A stretch of DNA of 64,000 bases from Bacteroides sp. Its GTDB lineage: Bacteria > Bacteroidota > Bacteroidia > Bacteroidales > Bacteroidaceae. Location of the stretch: the NCBI RefSeq assembly GCF_030151085.1, contig NZ_JASLER010000002.1, positions 37,793-101,792 of the forward strand, read 5' to 3'. Made by a program: the position numbers and the translations under genes. The notes beneath the pieces are model-generated. The model worked only from the letters and a program-made list of their open reading frames with translations, had not been told where the DNA came from and made no database searches. Below are positions 17,840 through 26,759 of the stretch, one piece after another (position 1 is the stretch's first letter; each line of letters begins with the position of its first letter).

Positions 17840-18484
17840 ATGAATGAAGAACTCGCGGACTCAACAGGTTTAACACCAACACCTGGTAATAAAAAGCAGG
17901 AAAAGCAAGATAAAGATAATGGTAAAGCAAATAAAAAAGGCTCTACAAAAAGTGAATATCTTCCAATTTTTGAATCATGGAAATGGGCAATTCCTATACT
18001 AATTGGTCTGTTTTTAATAGTAGGTATTTACATGGTGTACTTTACAACCCAAAACTTCTCATTATACTATCCTACTAGTGGAAGACTATATTTAATGACT
18101 CTGCATTCTGTTATTGCTGTAGTTGTCTTTATTTGCCTATGTGTTGCTATCTTAAAATTGATAGCTATATATGCCAAGAATATGGAAAGAGAGAGAGAGA
18201 TTTTAGCAAATTTATACTTAGAAGAGCAACAACGGCTTATTGTTAGGCTTGATAAGGCAAAAGATGCAGAAAAAAATGAAAAAGATGAGTTGAAAGACGC
18301 TCGGAATACTATCAAGAACTTGAAAGAAACAGAAGAAGCCCAAAAAGACTTAATTGAGAAGCTTCAAAATATGAATGAAAGAGAATATGAAAAAACAGCC
18401 CTCATAAAGTTTCAGAAAGAGAAAATAGAGTATCTTGAGAAAATCAATAAACAATTACTTGAAAAAGATATCATTATCAAATGA
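17840..18484 (+). CDS. Two-TM protein with long C-terminal coiled coil
   Basis: I do not recognise a named family. The 214-residue protein has a charged, low-complexity N-terminus (K/D/N-rich, about 1-38), membrane helices at about 48-68 and 88-112, and an uninterrupted highly charged coiled coil from about 113 to the end. Both termini should be cytoplasmic. Its stop codon overlaps the next start (ATGA), so production is coupled to the Rossmann/RyR membrane protein, for which it could be a membrane partner or scaffold. Confidence 0.78.
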   Translation: MNEELADSTGLTPTPGNKKQEKQDKDNGKANKKGSTKSEYLPIFESWKWAIPILIGLFLIVGIYMVYFTTQNFSLYYPTSGRLYLMTLHSVIAVVVFICLCVAILKLIAIYAKNMEREREILANLYLEEQQRLIVRLDKAKDAEKNEKDELKDARNTIKNLKETEEAQKDLIEKLQNMNEREYEKTALIKFQKEKIEYLEKINKQLLEKDIIIK

Positions 18485-20496
18485 ATCTCATAACCCGACT
18501 ATTTACACTTCATTTCGACCGTTCTTTTTCAGGGAAAGGTTGGAAACAGCTAGCATGGCTTTTTGGAGTTATTGTAACGGTCTTTGTTACAATTTATTTC
18601 ATCAGTTTTATATATCATTTTCCAGATCCATCTGAAATAAAACCTTTAGAGCAGCAGGGTGATGTGCCAATGGGACGTTTACTCCAATTGATCTGTTTAT
18701 TTATTGATCCCGGAAATATTACAGAGGTTCCACCTGCACTACGTTGGTTTTCTTTATTAGTAGTATTATTAGGGCTCATCCTGTTCTGTGGTCTGCTTAT
18801 TTCGGTCATTTCTAATATGTTAGAACGTAGGGTAGAACGTTTCCGTGAAGGAGATATTGTTTATCCGCTACGTAATCATATTGTGGTTATCGGTTTTGAT
18901 GACATGGTACCTACACTTGTTCAGCAAATCTGTGATTATGCCCAATACGAGAAATGCCACATATTAATTCAAAGTTCATTGCCGGCACAAGATATTCGCA
19001 GCAAAATTCATACAGAACTGGATGCCAAGAACGAAAAAAGAATAGTGGTATTGCATGCTCAACGTAACTCAACAGAAGAGCTAGAGAAACTTTATACTAC
19101 TAAAGCACGTGAAGTATTCATTATTGGAGAAAGAGATGAACATGACCACGATTCCCTTAATATCGATTGCCTTAAAAAAATAGTGGATATACATAAGAAG
19201 TGTAAGAATTGTCCGCTCATTCCATTCACTGTACTCTTTGAAAATCAAACAACTTTTGCTGCTTTCCAACTTACCGACTTATCCGCAGAATGGAGAAAAT
19301 ACATTGAATTCCATCCATTCAATTTCTATGAGGGTTGGGCAAAGAAGATACTCGTCAATAGAGAATACGGTAAAGGAGAAGACTTGATTAAATATTTGCC
19401 ACTCGATCATGAAGCGGTTACTTACGAAAGTAACAAATATGTTCATTTGGTGATTATTGGTATGAGCCGTATGGGAGTAGCCCTCGGAGTGGAAGCTGCC
19501 CATCTACTTCATTTCCCTAATTTCTGTAGAGATAATAGTAAAAAGAGCGTTATCACTTTCATAGATGAAATTGCAGATGAAGAAATGAACTTTTTCTGCG
19601 GACGCTACCGGCACTATTTTGAAATAGCTTCTACATGCTATTATGATATGAGTAGTGATGAAGTCAGAAAAAAAGTAATTCCTCCAAGTCGCTTTAGTGG
19701 GAAAGATGCTGACTTCCTGGACGTACAATTCGAGTTTATAAAAGGCCGGGCAGAAAACCCTATTATTCAAAATAGAATTAAGGAGTGGGTTCACAATCCG
19801 AATGAAATCCTAACTATTGCAGTATGCCTCAATTATCCCCCTCAAAGCATGGCTATGGGGTTATATCTTCCGGACGATGTTTATGACAACAACATTCCGG
19901 TACTTGTTCGTCAGGAAACTTCCAGTGCTTTACTTAATATGCTTAATAGTAAAAAGAAAGACGACGAAATACACAAATACTCTCATATTTTTCCTTTTGG
20001 AATGCTTGACAACTGTTACGATTTAGATAAACAAAGTCAGCGTAAAGGCCAGATTATTCATTACGTGTATAACTTTTATGATACTTATGGCAGTGTTCCT
20101 CAAGCTTGTCCAAATGATGTGGAATTAAAGAAAATGTGGAATACGCGTCCGGTTTCCCACCAATGGTCTAATTTATACAGTGCCTTTTCTATCGGCCCCA
20201 AGCTTCGTTCCTTGCAAATCACAAGTAACCATATACAGTTAACTGATGATCAAATAGCACTTTTGTCGGAAGTGGAACATAATCGTTGGAATATGGAAAA
20301 ACTACTACTCGGCTATCGCAAACCTACTGCTGAAGAAGAAGTTATCATCAACAGTAGTAAAGCGAAGAAAAAGGAGTATAAAGAAAAACGCTTTGTGCAT
20401 CCAGATATCCGTCCATACGATGAATTGTCAGAAGGATCGAAGAATTATGACAAATGTATTACAGCAGGAATACCGCTGGTCGTAAAGTGCGATTAA
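18481..20496 (+). CDS. CASTOR/POLLUX-like two-TM, double-Rossmann membrane protein with C-terminal RyR domain
   Basis: This 671-residue protein has membrane helices at about 24-46 and 89-113 with a re-entrant-like loop between them. Two RCK/TrkA-N-like Rossmann units follow: HIVVIGFDDMV near 133 and HLVIIGMSRMG near 322. The C-terminus (about 590-665) is a RyR domain (EVEHNRWNMEKLLLGYRKP, then KRFVHPDIRPYDELSEGSKNYDK). Two TM helices plus tandem RCK-like domains is the plan of plant CASTOR/POLLUX and bacterial relatives, so a ligand-gated cation channel is the best inference. The first nucleotide-binding glycine motif is degenerate. Coupled to the coiled-coil protein by a 4-nt overlap. Confidence 0.8.
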   Translation: MNLITRLFTLHFDRSFSGKGWKQLAWLFGVIVTVFVTIYFISFIYHFPDPSEIKPLEQQGDVPMGRLLQLICLFIDPGNITEVPPALRWFSLLVVLLGLILFCGLLISVISNMLERRVERFREGDIVYPLRNHIVVIGFDDMVPTLVQQICDYAQYEKCHILIQSSLPAQDIRSKIHTELDAKNEKRIVVLHAQRNSTEELEKLYTTKAREVFIIGERDEHDHDSLNIDCLKKIVDIHKKCKNCPLIPFTVLFENQTTFAAFQLTDLSAEWRKYIEFHPFNFYEGWAKKILVNREYGKGEDLIKYLPLDHEAVTYESNKYVHLVIIGMSRMGVALGVEAAHLLHFPNFCRDNSKKSVITFIDEIADEEMNFFCGRYRHYFEIASTCYYDMSSDEVRKKVIPPSRFSGKDADFLDVQFEFIKGRAENPIIQNRIKEWVHNPNEILTIAVCLNYPPQSMAMGLYLPDDVYDNNIPVLVRQETSSALLNMLNSKKKDDEIHKYSHIFPFGMLDNCYDLDKQSQRKGQIIHYVYNFYDTYGSVPQACPNDVELKKMWNTRPVSHQWSNLYSAFSIGPKLRSLQITSNHIQLTDDQIALLSEVEHNRWNMEKLLLGYRKPTAEEEVIINSSKAKKKEYKEKRFVHPDIRPYDELSEGSKNYDKCITAGIPLVVKCD

Positions 20497-20501
20497 GTCT
20501 T

Positions 20502-21188
20502 TCACTTCATTCGCGCTGCAATAGCCAACAATACACCTAGCACCACACCCAAAATAGCAGCAAACAACACTCGCATTTCTCCAGGCAGGAGGAATGTGAT
20601 GGTGTGCGCCGGATACCAGAAGAAAGGAATCGTTTTCTTGAATACAAAGTTCCATTGTGCATCCCAGTTCAAATGTGTAATGATACGTGTCATTGGAATA
20701 GGAGTGATAAGACTGCGAAGAGAACCGCCGCAATCTAAAATATGTGTATCAGTAATCTTATGAAATGTCATGAATACAGGTGCAAATATCGTATTCATAG
20801 CAACTGAAATAGCGAAAGCTATCCAAACTTTATCTGCACTAAATACTCCATTTATAATATTTGCAGCATCAGCCATACCCATATATGCCATGAACTGTGG
20901 CACACCTTTGGAGAAGATTATCATAGCGGCATTGATTCCTAAACCTAAAAGTCCCCAAACCACTGCACGAGGAAGTATACCGAAGCCTTTTCGATTATAG
21001 ACTCCCGCACTAATGCGAAGTCCTAGCACTTCACCCATCGTAGCAAGAATTCCAAACTTAATGAAGCTCATTACCATTCCATGTGCTGCATTAAAAGATT
21101 TGTACCAGTCGTAAATTGTATCACTTAAAAAGAATGGTAAGAAAATTACCACTAATACCAGAGTAAAGATAAAATCTTGCTTTTTCAT
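20502..21188 (-). CDS. Small polytopic membrane protein, distant Mpv17/PMP22-like C-terminus
   Basis: The 228-residue protein has about five or six hydrophobic helices. The C-terminal part (W-D-A-Q-W-N-F-V-F-K-K, then TIPFFWYPAHTITFLLPGEMRVLFAA) recalls the W/F/P/R pattern of the Mpv17/PMP22 family, but this is a weak match by eye. No transport motif is evident. It is convergent with the RyR operon (6-nt gap) and has its own promoter at 21220-21227. Function unknown. Confidence 0.72.
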   Translation of the reverse strand: MKKQDFIFTLVLVVIFLPFFLSDTIYDWYKSFNAAHGMVMSFIKFGILATMGEVLGLRISAGVYNRKGFGILPRAVVWGLLGLGINAAMIIFSKGVPQFMAYMGMADAANIINGVFSADKVWIAFAISVAMNTIFAPVFMTFHKITDTHILDCGGSLRSLITPIPMTRIITHLNWDAQWNFVFKKTIPFFWYPAHTITFLLPGEMRVLFAAILGVVLGVLLAIAARMK

Positions 21189-21219
21189 ACGAAAGTCATG
21201 TTTTTCATAAATTACGTGG

Positions 21220-21227
21220 CAAACATA
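21220..21227 (-). promoter_or_regulatory. -7 element for the polytopic membrane protein
   Basis: Reads TATGTTTG on the minus strand, 31 bp before the start codon. No -33 TTTG at standard spacing. Confidence 0.4.
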
Positions 21228-21303
21228 CTAATTATTTTCTAAATCGAAAGCATATTGGCAAATAAATAGATAAAATCGTAATAATATCAATCGGCTGAAT
21301 ACT

Positions 21304-21323
21304 TGTAACGGAAAACCGTGACA
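21304..21323 (-). repeat. Right copy of the 20-bp inverted repeat
   Basis: TGTAACGGAAAACCGTGACA is the inverse of 17395-17414 with two differences. It is itself a dyad (CGG-AAAA-CCG centre) and lies between the divergent promoters of the membrane protein and the NYN operon. Confidence 0.5.
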
Positions 21324-21416
21324 CTTTATTATATTCAAACAAAATGTTACATCTTTTCTTGTGATATTAAGTTTTAATGCTTAATATTGTTGTCAATAAA
21401 CATAATTAATTCAACT

Positions 21417-22037
21417 ATGAACGACACATACAAGTCAATAGGTCTCTTTATTGATGGTGGTTATTTTGCTAAAATCAACGAAGTTTTAGAGGAACATTTT
21501 TCTTTAAATATTAATGTGACTGCTTTTATGAACTTCATTCGCCAGCAAGTCAGTTTATTGAGCAAGTCTCCTGTTGCAGATTGCCATATTATAGAAAGCC
21601 ATTATTTTCGTGGACGTTATCGGGTAAACGATGCCAATAACAAGCATCTTCTATTCAGTGAACGTAAATTTGAAGATTCCCTCATCGAGAATGATGTTAT
21701 CTTCCATTATAAACATTTGCGTGAAGTCCAAAGAGAAGGTGAAATCACCGTTATTGAAAAAGGTATAGATGTATCGTTTGCTCTCGAAGCATACGAACTT
21801 TCCATAATTCGCAAATTTGATTATGTAGTATTAATTACCGGTGATGCAGACCACGAAATGCTGATTCGAAAATTAAAGTCATTGAAGATATATACAATCC
21901 TACTAACGTGGGATGTGTCGGATGATAAATCTACTTCTACTGCAAAATTGCTGAAAGATGAAGCATGCACTCATTTGGAGCTAAGTAATTTGATAACGAA
22001 GGAAAAAGATTTATTGAAGAAATTATGTGTAAATTGA
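21417..22037 (+). CDS. NYN-domain (LabA/DUF88-like) putative ribonuclease
   Basis: This 206-residue protein carries the PIN-like NYN fold. FIDGG (11-15) supplies the first acidic metal ligand. The middle motif EKGIDVSFALEAYE and the late motif ITGDADHEMLIRKLK supply the others. A C-terminal lysine-rich tail follows. The ATG at 21417 is preferred to a TTG at 21387 because the domain begins immediately after it. NYN proteins are metal-dependent RNases in the families where activity is known. The gene overlaps or abuts the next one, the head of an operon of exported and membrane proteins, an unusual context for an RNase. Confidence 0.88.
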   Translation: MNDTYKSIGLFIDGGYFAKINEVLEEHFSLNINVTAFMNFIRQQVSLLSKSPVADCHIIESHYFRGRYRVNDANNKHLLFSERKFEDSLIENDVIFHYKHLREVQREGEITVIEKGIDVSFALEAYELSIIRKFDYVVLITGDADHEMLIRKLKSLKIYTILLTWDVSDDKSTSTAKLLKDEACTHLELSNLITKEKDLLKKLCVN

Positions 22038-22048
22038 ACATCAATGGC

Positions 22049-24520
22049 ATGAAAAACGTACTTCTATTTTTATTTATATCACTTTTTACCCTTTATAGCC
22101 ATGGACAAGCTACTCAAAAAGGGAAAGTTACTTTATTCAATTCGGGTAAACAGCCATTGTCCGGAACAGAAATTCTTGTTATTGGAGCTCCTGCTTCTGA
22201 TACGGATGCTAATGGTAATTTTGTATTGACTCTTCCCAAAGCTTCTCCGGGGCAAGCATTGGTAGTTACCAGTATTTACAAAAAAGGGTATGAATTGGTT
22301 AATGATCAAATGCTATATTCATGGATTATTTCAGAGAAGCGACCAATGAATATAGTAATGGCACCTGTCGGAACCATAAATGAAAGTAAAGAGAAATTTT
22401 ATGATGTTGGTCTGAAACAAGCCAATATGAGGTTAAATCAACAACAAGAAAAACTGAACTCTTTGTATCGTGCAGGGAAGATGACTCTTGAACAAAGAGA
22501 GGAGAAACTGACTTCGTTAAAAATGGAAATAGCTTCTCAAAAGAAAGCATTTGAACAATGTGCTGACTATTTTGCCCGTATTAATCCTGATGAAATTACA
22601 AAATTAGAGAAACAGGTACTAAATTATGTAAAGCGGGGAAATATAGAACAAGCTATTACGATATATCGTCAGTCACAACTGTTAGAACAAGCCATTAAAC
22701 AACTGAACATTTCAATCAAAGAATCTGAAACAGTAGAAAATTACATTTCCATTCTTTATAGGTATGCTAATATTTGTATGTTAGCAGGAGATGAAAAAAA
22801 CAGAAAAAAGGCGGAAGATATTTATAAAAAAATAGCAGAAGATAATCCGGATAATTATACGTATGTGAATGCTTATGCCAGCTTTCTGCTAAATACTGCA
22901 TCCAAGGATGTATACTTGTGGTGTGAAAAAGCAGTAAAGTTAGTGAGTAGTGATGCCGAGCTTGTGCAGGCTTTGTTTTTTCTTGTTTGTGCTTATGGAG
23001 GACAATCACTATTAGTAGAAAACAAAACGTTAATGCAAAAAAGTTACGATCGCTTTTCTGAGTGTATTGAAGATCCGAATTTGCAAATAGCGCCGATAAT
23101 ACGTGAGGTTTACTTTTTAGGAAGATGTACTATACTTCCAATGCTGCTCTATGGAGCTGGTGATTATGAAGCAGCGATAAAAGAAAGTAAGAGAGCATTG
23201 GAAAGTATAAAGTCATATGAAAAACAGTATGGAAGTGATCAAACAGTTTCTAAAGAAAGTATATATAGCAATATATCACTTTGTTATGATGCAATGAAAA
23301 ATTGGGATTTAGCTTTGAAATATAATGATGCATATTATGAATCACTTTTATCACGAACCACGAATGAGGAAGATAGGCGTGTGATTCTCTTTGAATATAA
23401 AACTCGTATGGCGGAATACGCTTGGTGGAAAGATAAAGATATTAATAAGACAATTTCTAATGCGTGGGAAGCATTAGAAATTGGCAAGAATATAAAAAAA
23501 GTAAATTATAAAACTGCAGGAAACTTTTGCTCGATATATCATATATTAGGAGCAAGTGAGCAAAAGAAAGGAAATAACGAACAAGCTTTGACATTTTTTT
23601 TAAAAGGGAATGAAAAAGAGCAATCTTTAGTTCAGACTCAATTATATGGCATTTACAATTATCCATCGATTATCGCTATTCATTATATCCGCCAAAAACA
23701 ATATGAAGAAGCTGCTTCATGGAATAGAAAAGCTATGGAAATTGCTAATTATATGGAGAATTGTAATATTGAAACGGGTGCTTCTAGCATAGCTATGGCA
23801 TATTATACCAAAGGAGCGCTTGCCATGCTTGAAAAAGATACTGTGACTGCTAAGACTTGTTATGAGAAAGTCGCCAACCTCTTCACTCTTTATCCGAACC
23901 ATCATATAGGAATGGAAAGTATATATAGCTATGTTTTTAATAAGTTGTCCGGCATATATTATGAAGAACATAATTTAGTTCAGGCACTACAAGTTTCTCG
24001 AGAAGCACAAGTGCTTAGTTTACAAAAAATGGAAGAATTTCCACAAGATATAGAAAAAAAGTTCCAGCATGCTTACAATTGCAGTTATAGCGGAAGTATA
24101 GGGTTGGAATTAAAGCAAAGTGTAGAAGCCATTAAAAACTTAAAAGAAGCTGCTAGGGAATTTAAAATCCTTGTGAGTTATGATGAGCAAGTATATTTAT
24201 TGTATTTTCTGCTTAACGAATTAAATTTATCTTCTGCTTATTACATGAATAAGAATTTGAAACAGGCAGAAGAAGTCTTGAAAAACGTGAGTGCTTTAGC
24301 ATTTGATGCAGCTGAAAAATATTCTAATGATTATACTCCGATTATTTTTATAACACAACTATATAAAGGGGTATTGTATGAGAAGACCGGACGTACCCAA
24401 CAAGGAGGACTCATTGTAAGAAAAGCGTTAGAAGACTTGAAAGCCTATTCTGATAATCCGATGGTAACATCTATGATAGGATATTATCAAGCTGGTGAAT
24501 TTTATAGAGAGAAAAATTAG
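22049..24520 (+). CDS. Exported protein: carboxypeptidase-regulatory-like module plus TPR repeats
   Basis: The start at 22049 gives a signal peptide (MKNVLLFLFISLFTLYSHGQ), while an upstream ATG at 22025 would overlap the NYN gene and bury it. The mature protein (823 residues with signal) opens with a beta-sandwich module (about 25-110: LSGTEILVIGAP, DANGNFVLTLP, YKKGYELVN). A coiled-coil segment follows, then a long array of TPR-like helix pairs to the C-terminus. The opening module and the next ~120 residues are shared with the following gene. It is probably a periplasmic or surface scaffold, and the function is not recognised. Confidence 0.82.
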   Translation: MKNVLLFLFISLFTLYSHGQATQKGKVTLFNSGKQPLSGTEILVIGAPASDTDANGNFVLTLPKASPGQALVVTSIYKKGYELVNDQMLYSWIISEKRPMNIVMAPVGTINESKEKFYDVGLKQANMRLNQQQEKLNSLYRAGKMTLEQREEKLTSLKMEIASQKKAFEQCADYFARINPDEITKLEKQVLNYVKRGNIEQAITIYRQSQLLEQAIKQLNISIKESETVENYISILYRYANICMLAGDEKNRKKAEDIYKKIAEDNPDNYTYVNAYASFLLNTASKDVYLWCEKAVKLVSSDAELVQALFFLVCAYGGQSLLVENKTLMQKSYDRFSECIEDPNLQIAPIIREVYFLGRCTILPMLLYGAGDYEAAIKESKRALESIKSYEKQYGSDQTVSKESIYSNISLCYDAMKNWDLALKYNDAYYESLLSRTTNEEDRRVILFEYKTRMAEYAWWKDKDINKTISNAWEALEIGKNIKKVNYKTAGNFCSIYHILGASEQKKGNNEQALTFFLKGNEKEQSLVQTQLYGIYNYPSIIAIHYIRQKQYEEAASWNRKAMEIANYMENCNIETGASSIAMAYYTKGALAMLEKDTVTAKTCYEKVANLFTLYPNHHIGMESIYSYVFNKLSGIYYEEHNLVQALQVSREAQVLSLQKMEEFPQDIEKKFQHAYNCSYSGSIGLELKQSVEAIKNLKEAAREFKILVSYDEQVYLLYFLLNELNLSSAYYMNKNLKQAEEVLKNVSALAFDAAEKYSNDYTPIIFITQLYKGVLYEKTGRTQQGGLIVRKALEDLKAYSDNPMVTSMIGYYQAGEFYREKN

Positions 24521-24521
24521 C

Positions 24522-25598
24522 ATGAGAAAGATGGATATCTTGTTGAGACTGTGTCGTATTCTTTTCGTAGCTTTTTTATATGCTACGCAAGCATCCGGAC
24601 AAGTTATGCAAAATGGAGTGGTTACCGAAATTAGTTCCGGTGGCAAACCTATTGCCGGAGTATCTATTATCATAACCAATGCTCCGCCTACTGATAGTGA
24701 TACTAATGGGCATTTTTGTTTGAATTTCCGAGATGCTTTCCCCGGAGATGTACTGATGGTGCATGAGATTTATAAAAAAGGATATGAGCTTGTGAATAAG
24801 AACGAAATCAACACTTGGGCACTTTCGGAAAAGCATACATTGAGCATTGTTTTAGCCCGTTCGGGATATATTGAGGATGCCAAACGGAAGTATTATCGGA
24901 TTGGTGTGACTGCGTACCAAAAGAAATATCAAAGTATCCTTGATAATTTAATCAAGGAAAAGGCAGCCCAACAATTGTCAGAGCAATTGTACCAGCAGAA
25001 AGTAGATTCTCTCAATAGTAAATTACAAGAATACTGTTTGAAACTGAATGCGTATGCCGATAAGTTTGCAAGAATTAATCGGGATAAACTGGATGATATA
25101 GAAAAAAGAGCCCTCATATTGGTTGATGAAGGAAAAATAGAAGAAGCGATTCGCGTTTATGAAGAAATGCAACTTCTTCAAAAGATGGATGAACACGGAG
25201 AAATACGAAATAATGCAATGCAAAATTTGGTAATCATGGAAAAAAACTTGTTTAAAGAATTGCAGCTATTGAAAGAAGTCAATGATAAAGGCGAATATAA
25301 CAATAGGATAGATTCCATTTATCATGTATTAACCGCATCTTTTCCCAAAAACTTGTCTTACAAATATAGCTATGCAGAATGGTTACTGAACTATAAGCAA
25401 TATAATGAAGCACTAAATGTTTATAATTCATTACTGAGCGTTTTGACTATTTCCGGAGATACCGTTGAGCTCAATGTATTGGCAGCACATATAGAAAGGC
25501 TGCAACAAAATCCTCAATTAATAAATTCGTTCAAAGTCAAGTCGTTGGAAGCGAGAATAAAGAGTGCACAACGTATTGTAAAATATAAAACATACTAA
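24522..25598 (+). CDS. Exported protein: carboxypeptidase-regulatory-like module plus helical domain
   Basis: The start at 24522, 2 nt after the preceding stop, gives a signal peptide ending at TQASGQ. The 358-residue protein copies the front half of the preceding one: the same beta-sandwich with PIAGVSIIITNAPPTDSDTNG and IYKKGYELVN, then a coiled-coil linker with KLDDIEKRALILVDEGKIEEAI. Only a short helical repeat region follows. The similarity points to tandem duplication and shortening. Location is presumably periplasmic. Confidence 0.8.
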   Translation: MRKMDILLRLCRILFVAFLYATQASGQVMQNGVVTEISSGGKPIAGVSIIITNAPPTDSDTNGHFCLNFRDAFPGDVLMVHEIYKKGYELVNKNEINTWALSEKHTLSIVLARSGYIEDAKRKYYRIGVTAYQKKYQSILDNLIKEKAAQQLSEQLYQQKVDSLNSKLQEYCLKLNAYADKFARINRDKLDDIEKRALILVDEGKIEEAIRVYEEMQLLQKMDEHGEIRNNAMQNLVIMEKNLFKELQLLKEVNDKGEYNNRIDSIYHVLTASFPKNLSYKYSYAEWLLNYKQYNEALNVYNSLLSVLTISGDTVELNVLAAHIERLQQNPQLINSFKVKSLEARIKSAQRIVKYKTY

Positions 25599-25602
25599 AT
25601 AC

Positions 25603-26688
25603 ATGAAAGTAGTAAAAGTTTTTATAGGTTCATCAGCTGAACTTGATGAGGATAAGACCCGTTTCGATCTATACTTTTCTGAAAAGAACAAGCTATACAG
25701 AAAACGTTATATTGATTTTGATCAACGTACTTGGAAAGATTTTGTCAGCACTTTAACCCACACCGGACGTTTACAAGATCGTTATAATGAATATATTAAT
25801 CAATGTGATATTGCCGTATTCCTATTTCATAGCAAAATGGGACAATATACGTTGGAAGAGTTGCAGAAGGCGCAAGAATGTTTTCAACGTTCAGGAAAGA
25901 AACCGCGTATCTTTATTTACTTCAAAGAAACCGAAAATCAAGATGCGGAAATGGGCATATTTAAAAGAACATGCGAAAAAGAATTAGGACATTTTTGTGA
26001 TGTGTATTCTTCCTATGAAGATTTGTTGATGAAGTTTGACAAACAACTGCAATTGCTTGAAAATGAAAGATTCATCCAATCAGACCCGATAGATCTTCCA
26101 CGCATTGTTCGTTTTGTTTCACTATATGTTCTACTGCCACTGATAGTTGTGATATTGGGATATTTAACTTTTTACTATTTTACTCCTAATACAGTCACCA
26201 TCCGTGTTCAGGAAGTATCTCCAACTCCACTTGCTTTTGAAGGAGCAGATATTAGTTTACAGTATGCTGATAAAAATGAAATGCAACATTTAGAAGCTTT
26301 GGGAAGAGAGCTGATTTATAAAGAAGTTCATTCTCGTTATATGGGTAAAATTGCAAAAATATTATTTTCCTCTCCCGGTTTTCAATCAATTGATACAACT
26401 TTAGTATTGAGTGGAAATATAGTACTTCCAATTCATCGGGATAATACATTTGGACATGTGTTTGGAATGGTGAAAGATGAAAATAATGTACCTGTAGAGA
26501 GAGCTTGTGTTGCCATAGGTGAACTTAGTGCGATAACTAATGAAAATGGATATTTTAGTATTGATATTCCTGCTCATTTACAAAGTGTGGAGCAGAGAAT
26601 TGTAGTGACTAAAAAAGGATATGAACTATGGGATTTTACAGGACCTGTATCTAATAAAATAGAATGGAAAATTATTTTAAGGCAGTAA
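25603..26688 (+). CDS. DUF4062-like cytosolic domain, TM helix, periplasmic carboxypeptidase-regulatory-like domain
   Basis: The 361-residue protein begins KVFIGSSAELDEDK, the hallmark start of DUF4062-like (TIR-like Rossmannoid) domains. It continues with YINQCDIAVFLFHSKMGQYTLEEL and PRIFIYFKE (residues ~1-150). A single membrane helix spans about 170-193. The C-terminal third is extracytoplasmic and ends in a beta-sandwich (GMVKDENNVPVERACVAIG, NENGYFSIDIP, VTKKGYELWDF) resembling the modules of the two preceding proteins. DUF4062 domains occur mainly in signalling and conflict-type NTPases. This membrane-spanning version could relay periplasmic events to the cytosol. That role is inference. 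Confidence 0.8.
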   Translation: MKVVKVFIGSSAELDEDKTRFDLYFSEKNKLYRKRYIDFDQRTWKDFVSTLTHTGRLQDRYNEYINQCDIAVFLFHSKMGQYTLEELQKAQECFQRSGKKPRIFIYFKETENQDAEMGIFKRTCEKELGHFCDVYSSYEDLLMKFDKQLQLLENERFIQSDPIDLPRIVRFVSLYVLLPLIVVILGYLTFYYFTPNTVTIRVQEVSPTPLAFEGADISLQYADKNEMQHLEALGRELIYKEVHSRYMGKIAKILFSSPGFQSIDTTLVLSGNIVLPIHRDNTFGHVFGMVKDENNVPVERACVAIGELSAITNENGYFSIDIPAHLQSVEQRIVVTKKGYELWDFTGPVSNKIEWKIILRQ

Positions 26689-26759
26689 TTTAATAAGCAG
26701 TGGAAGCAGAATTTATAAATCTCATCCTCCAGTTTTACCAACTATAAATCCCCAATTCA

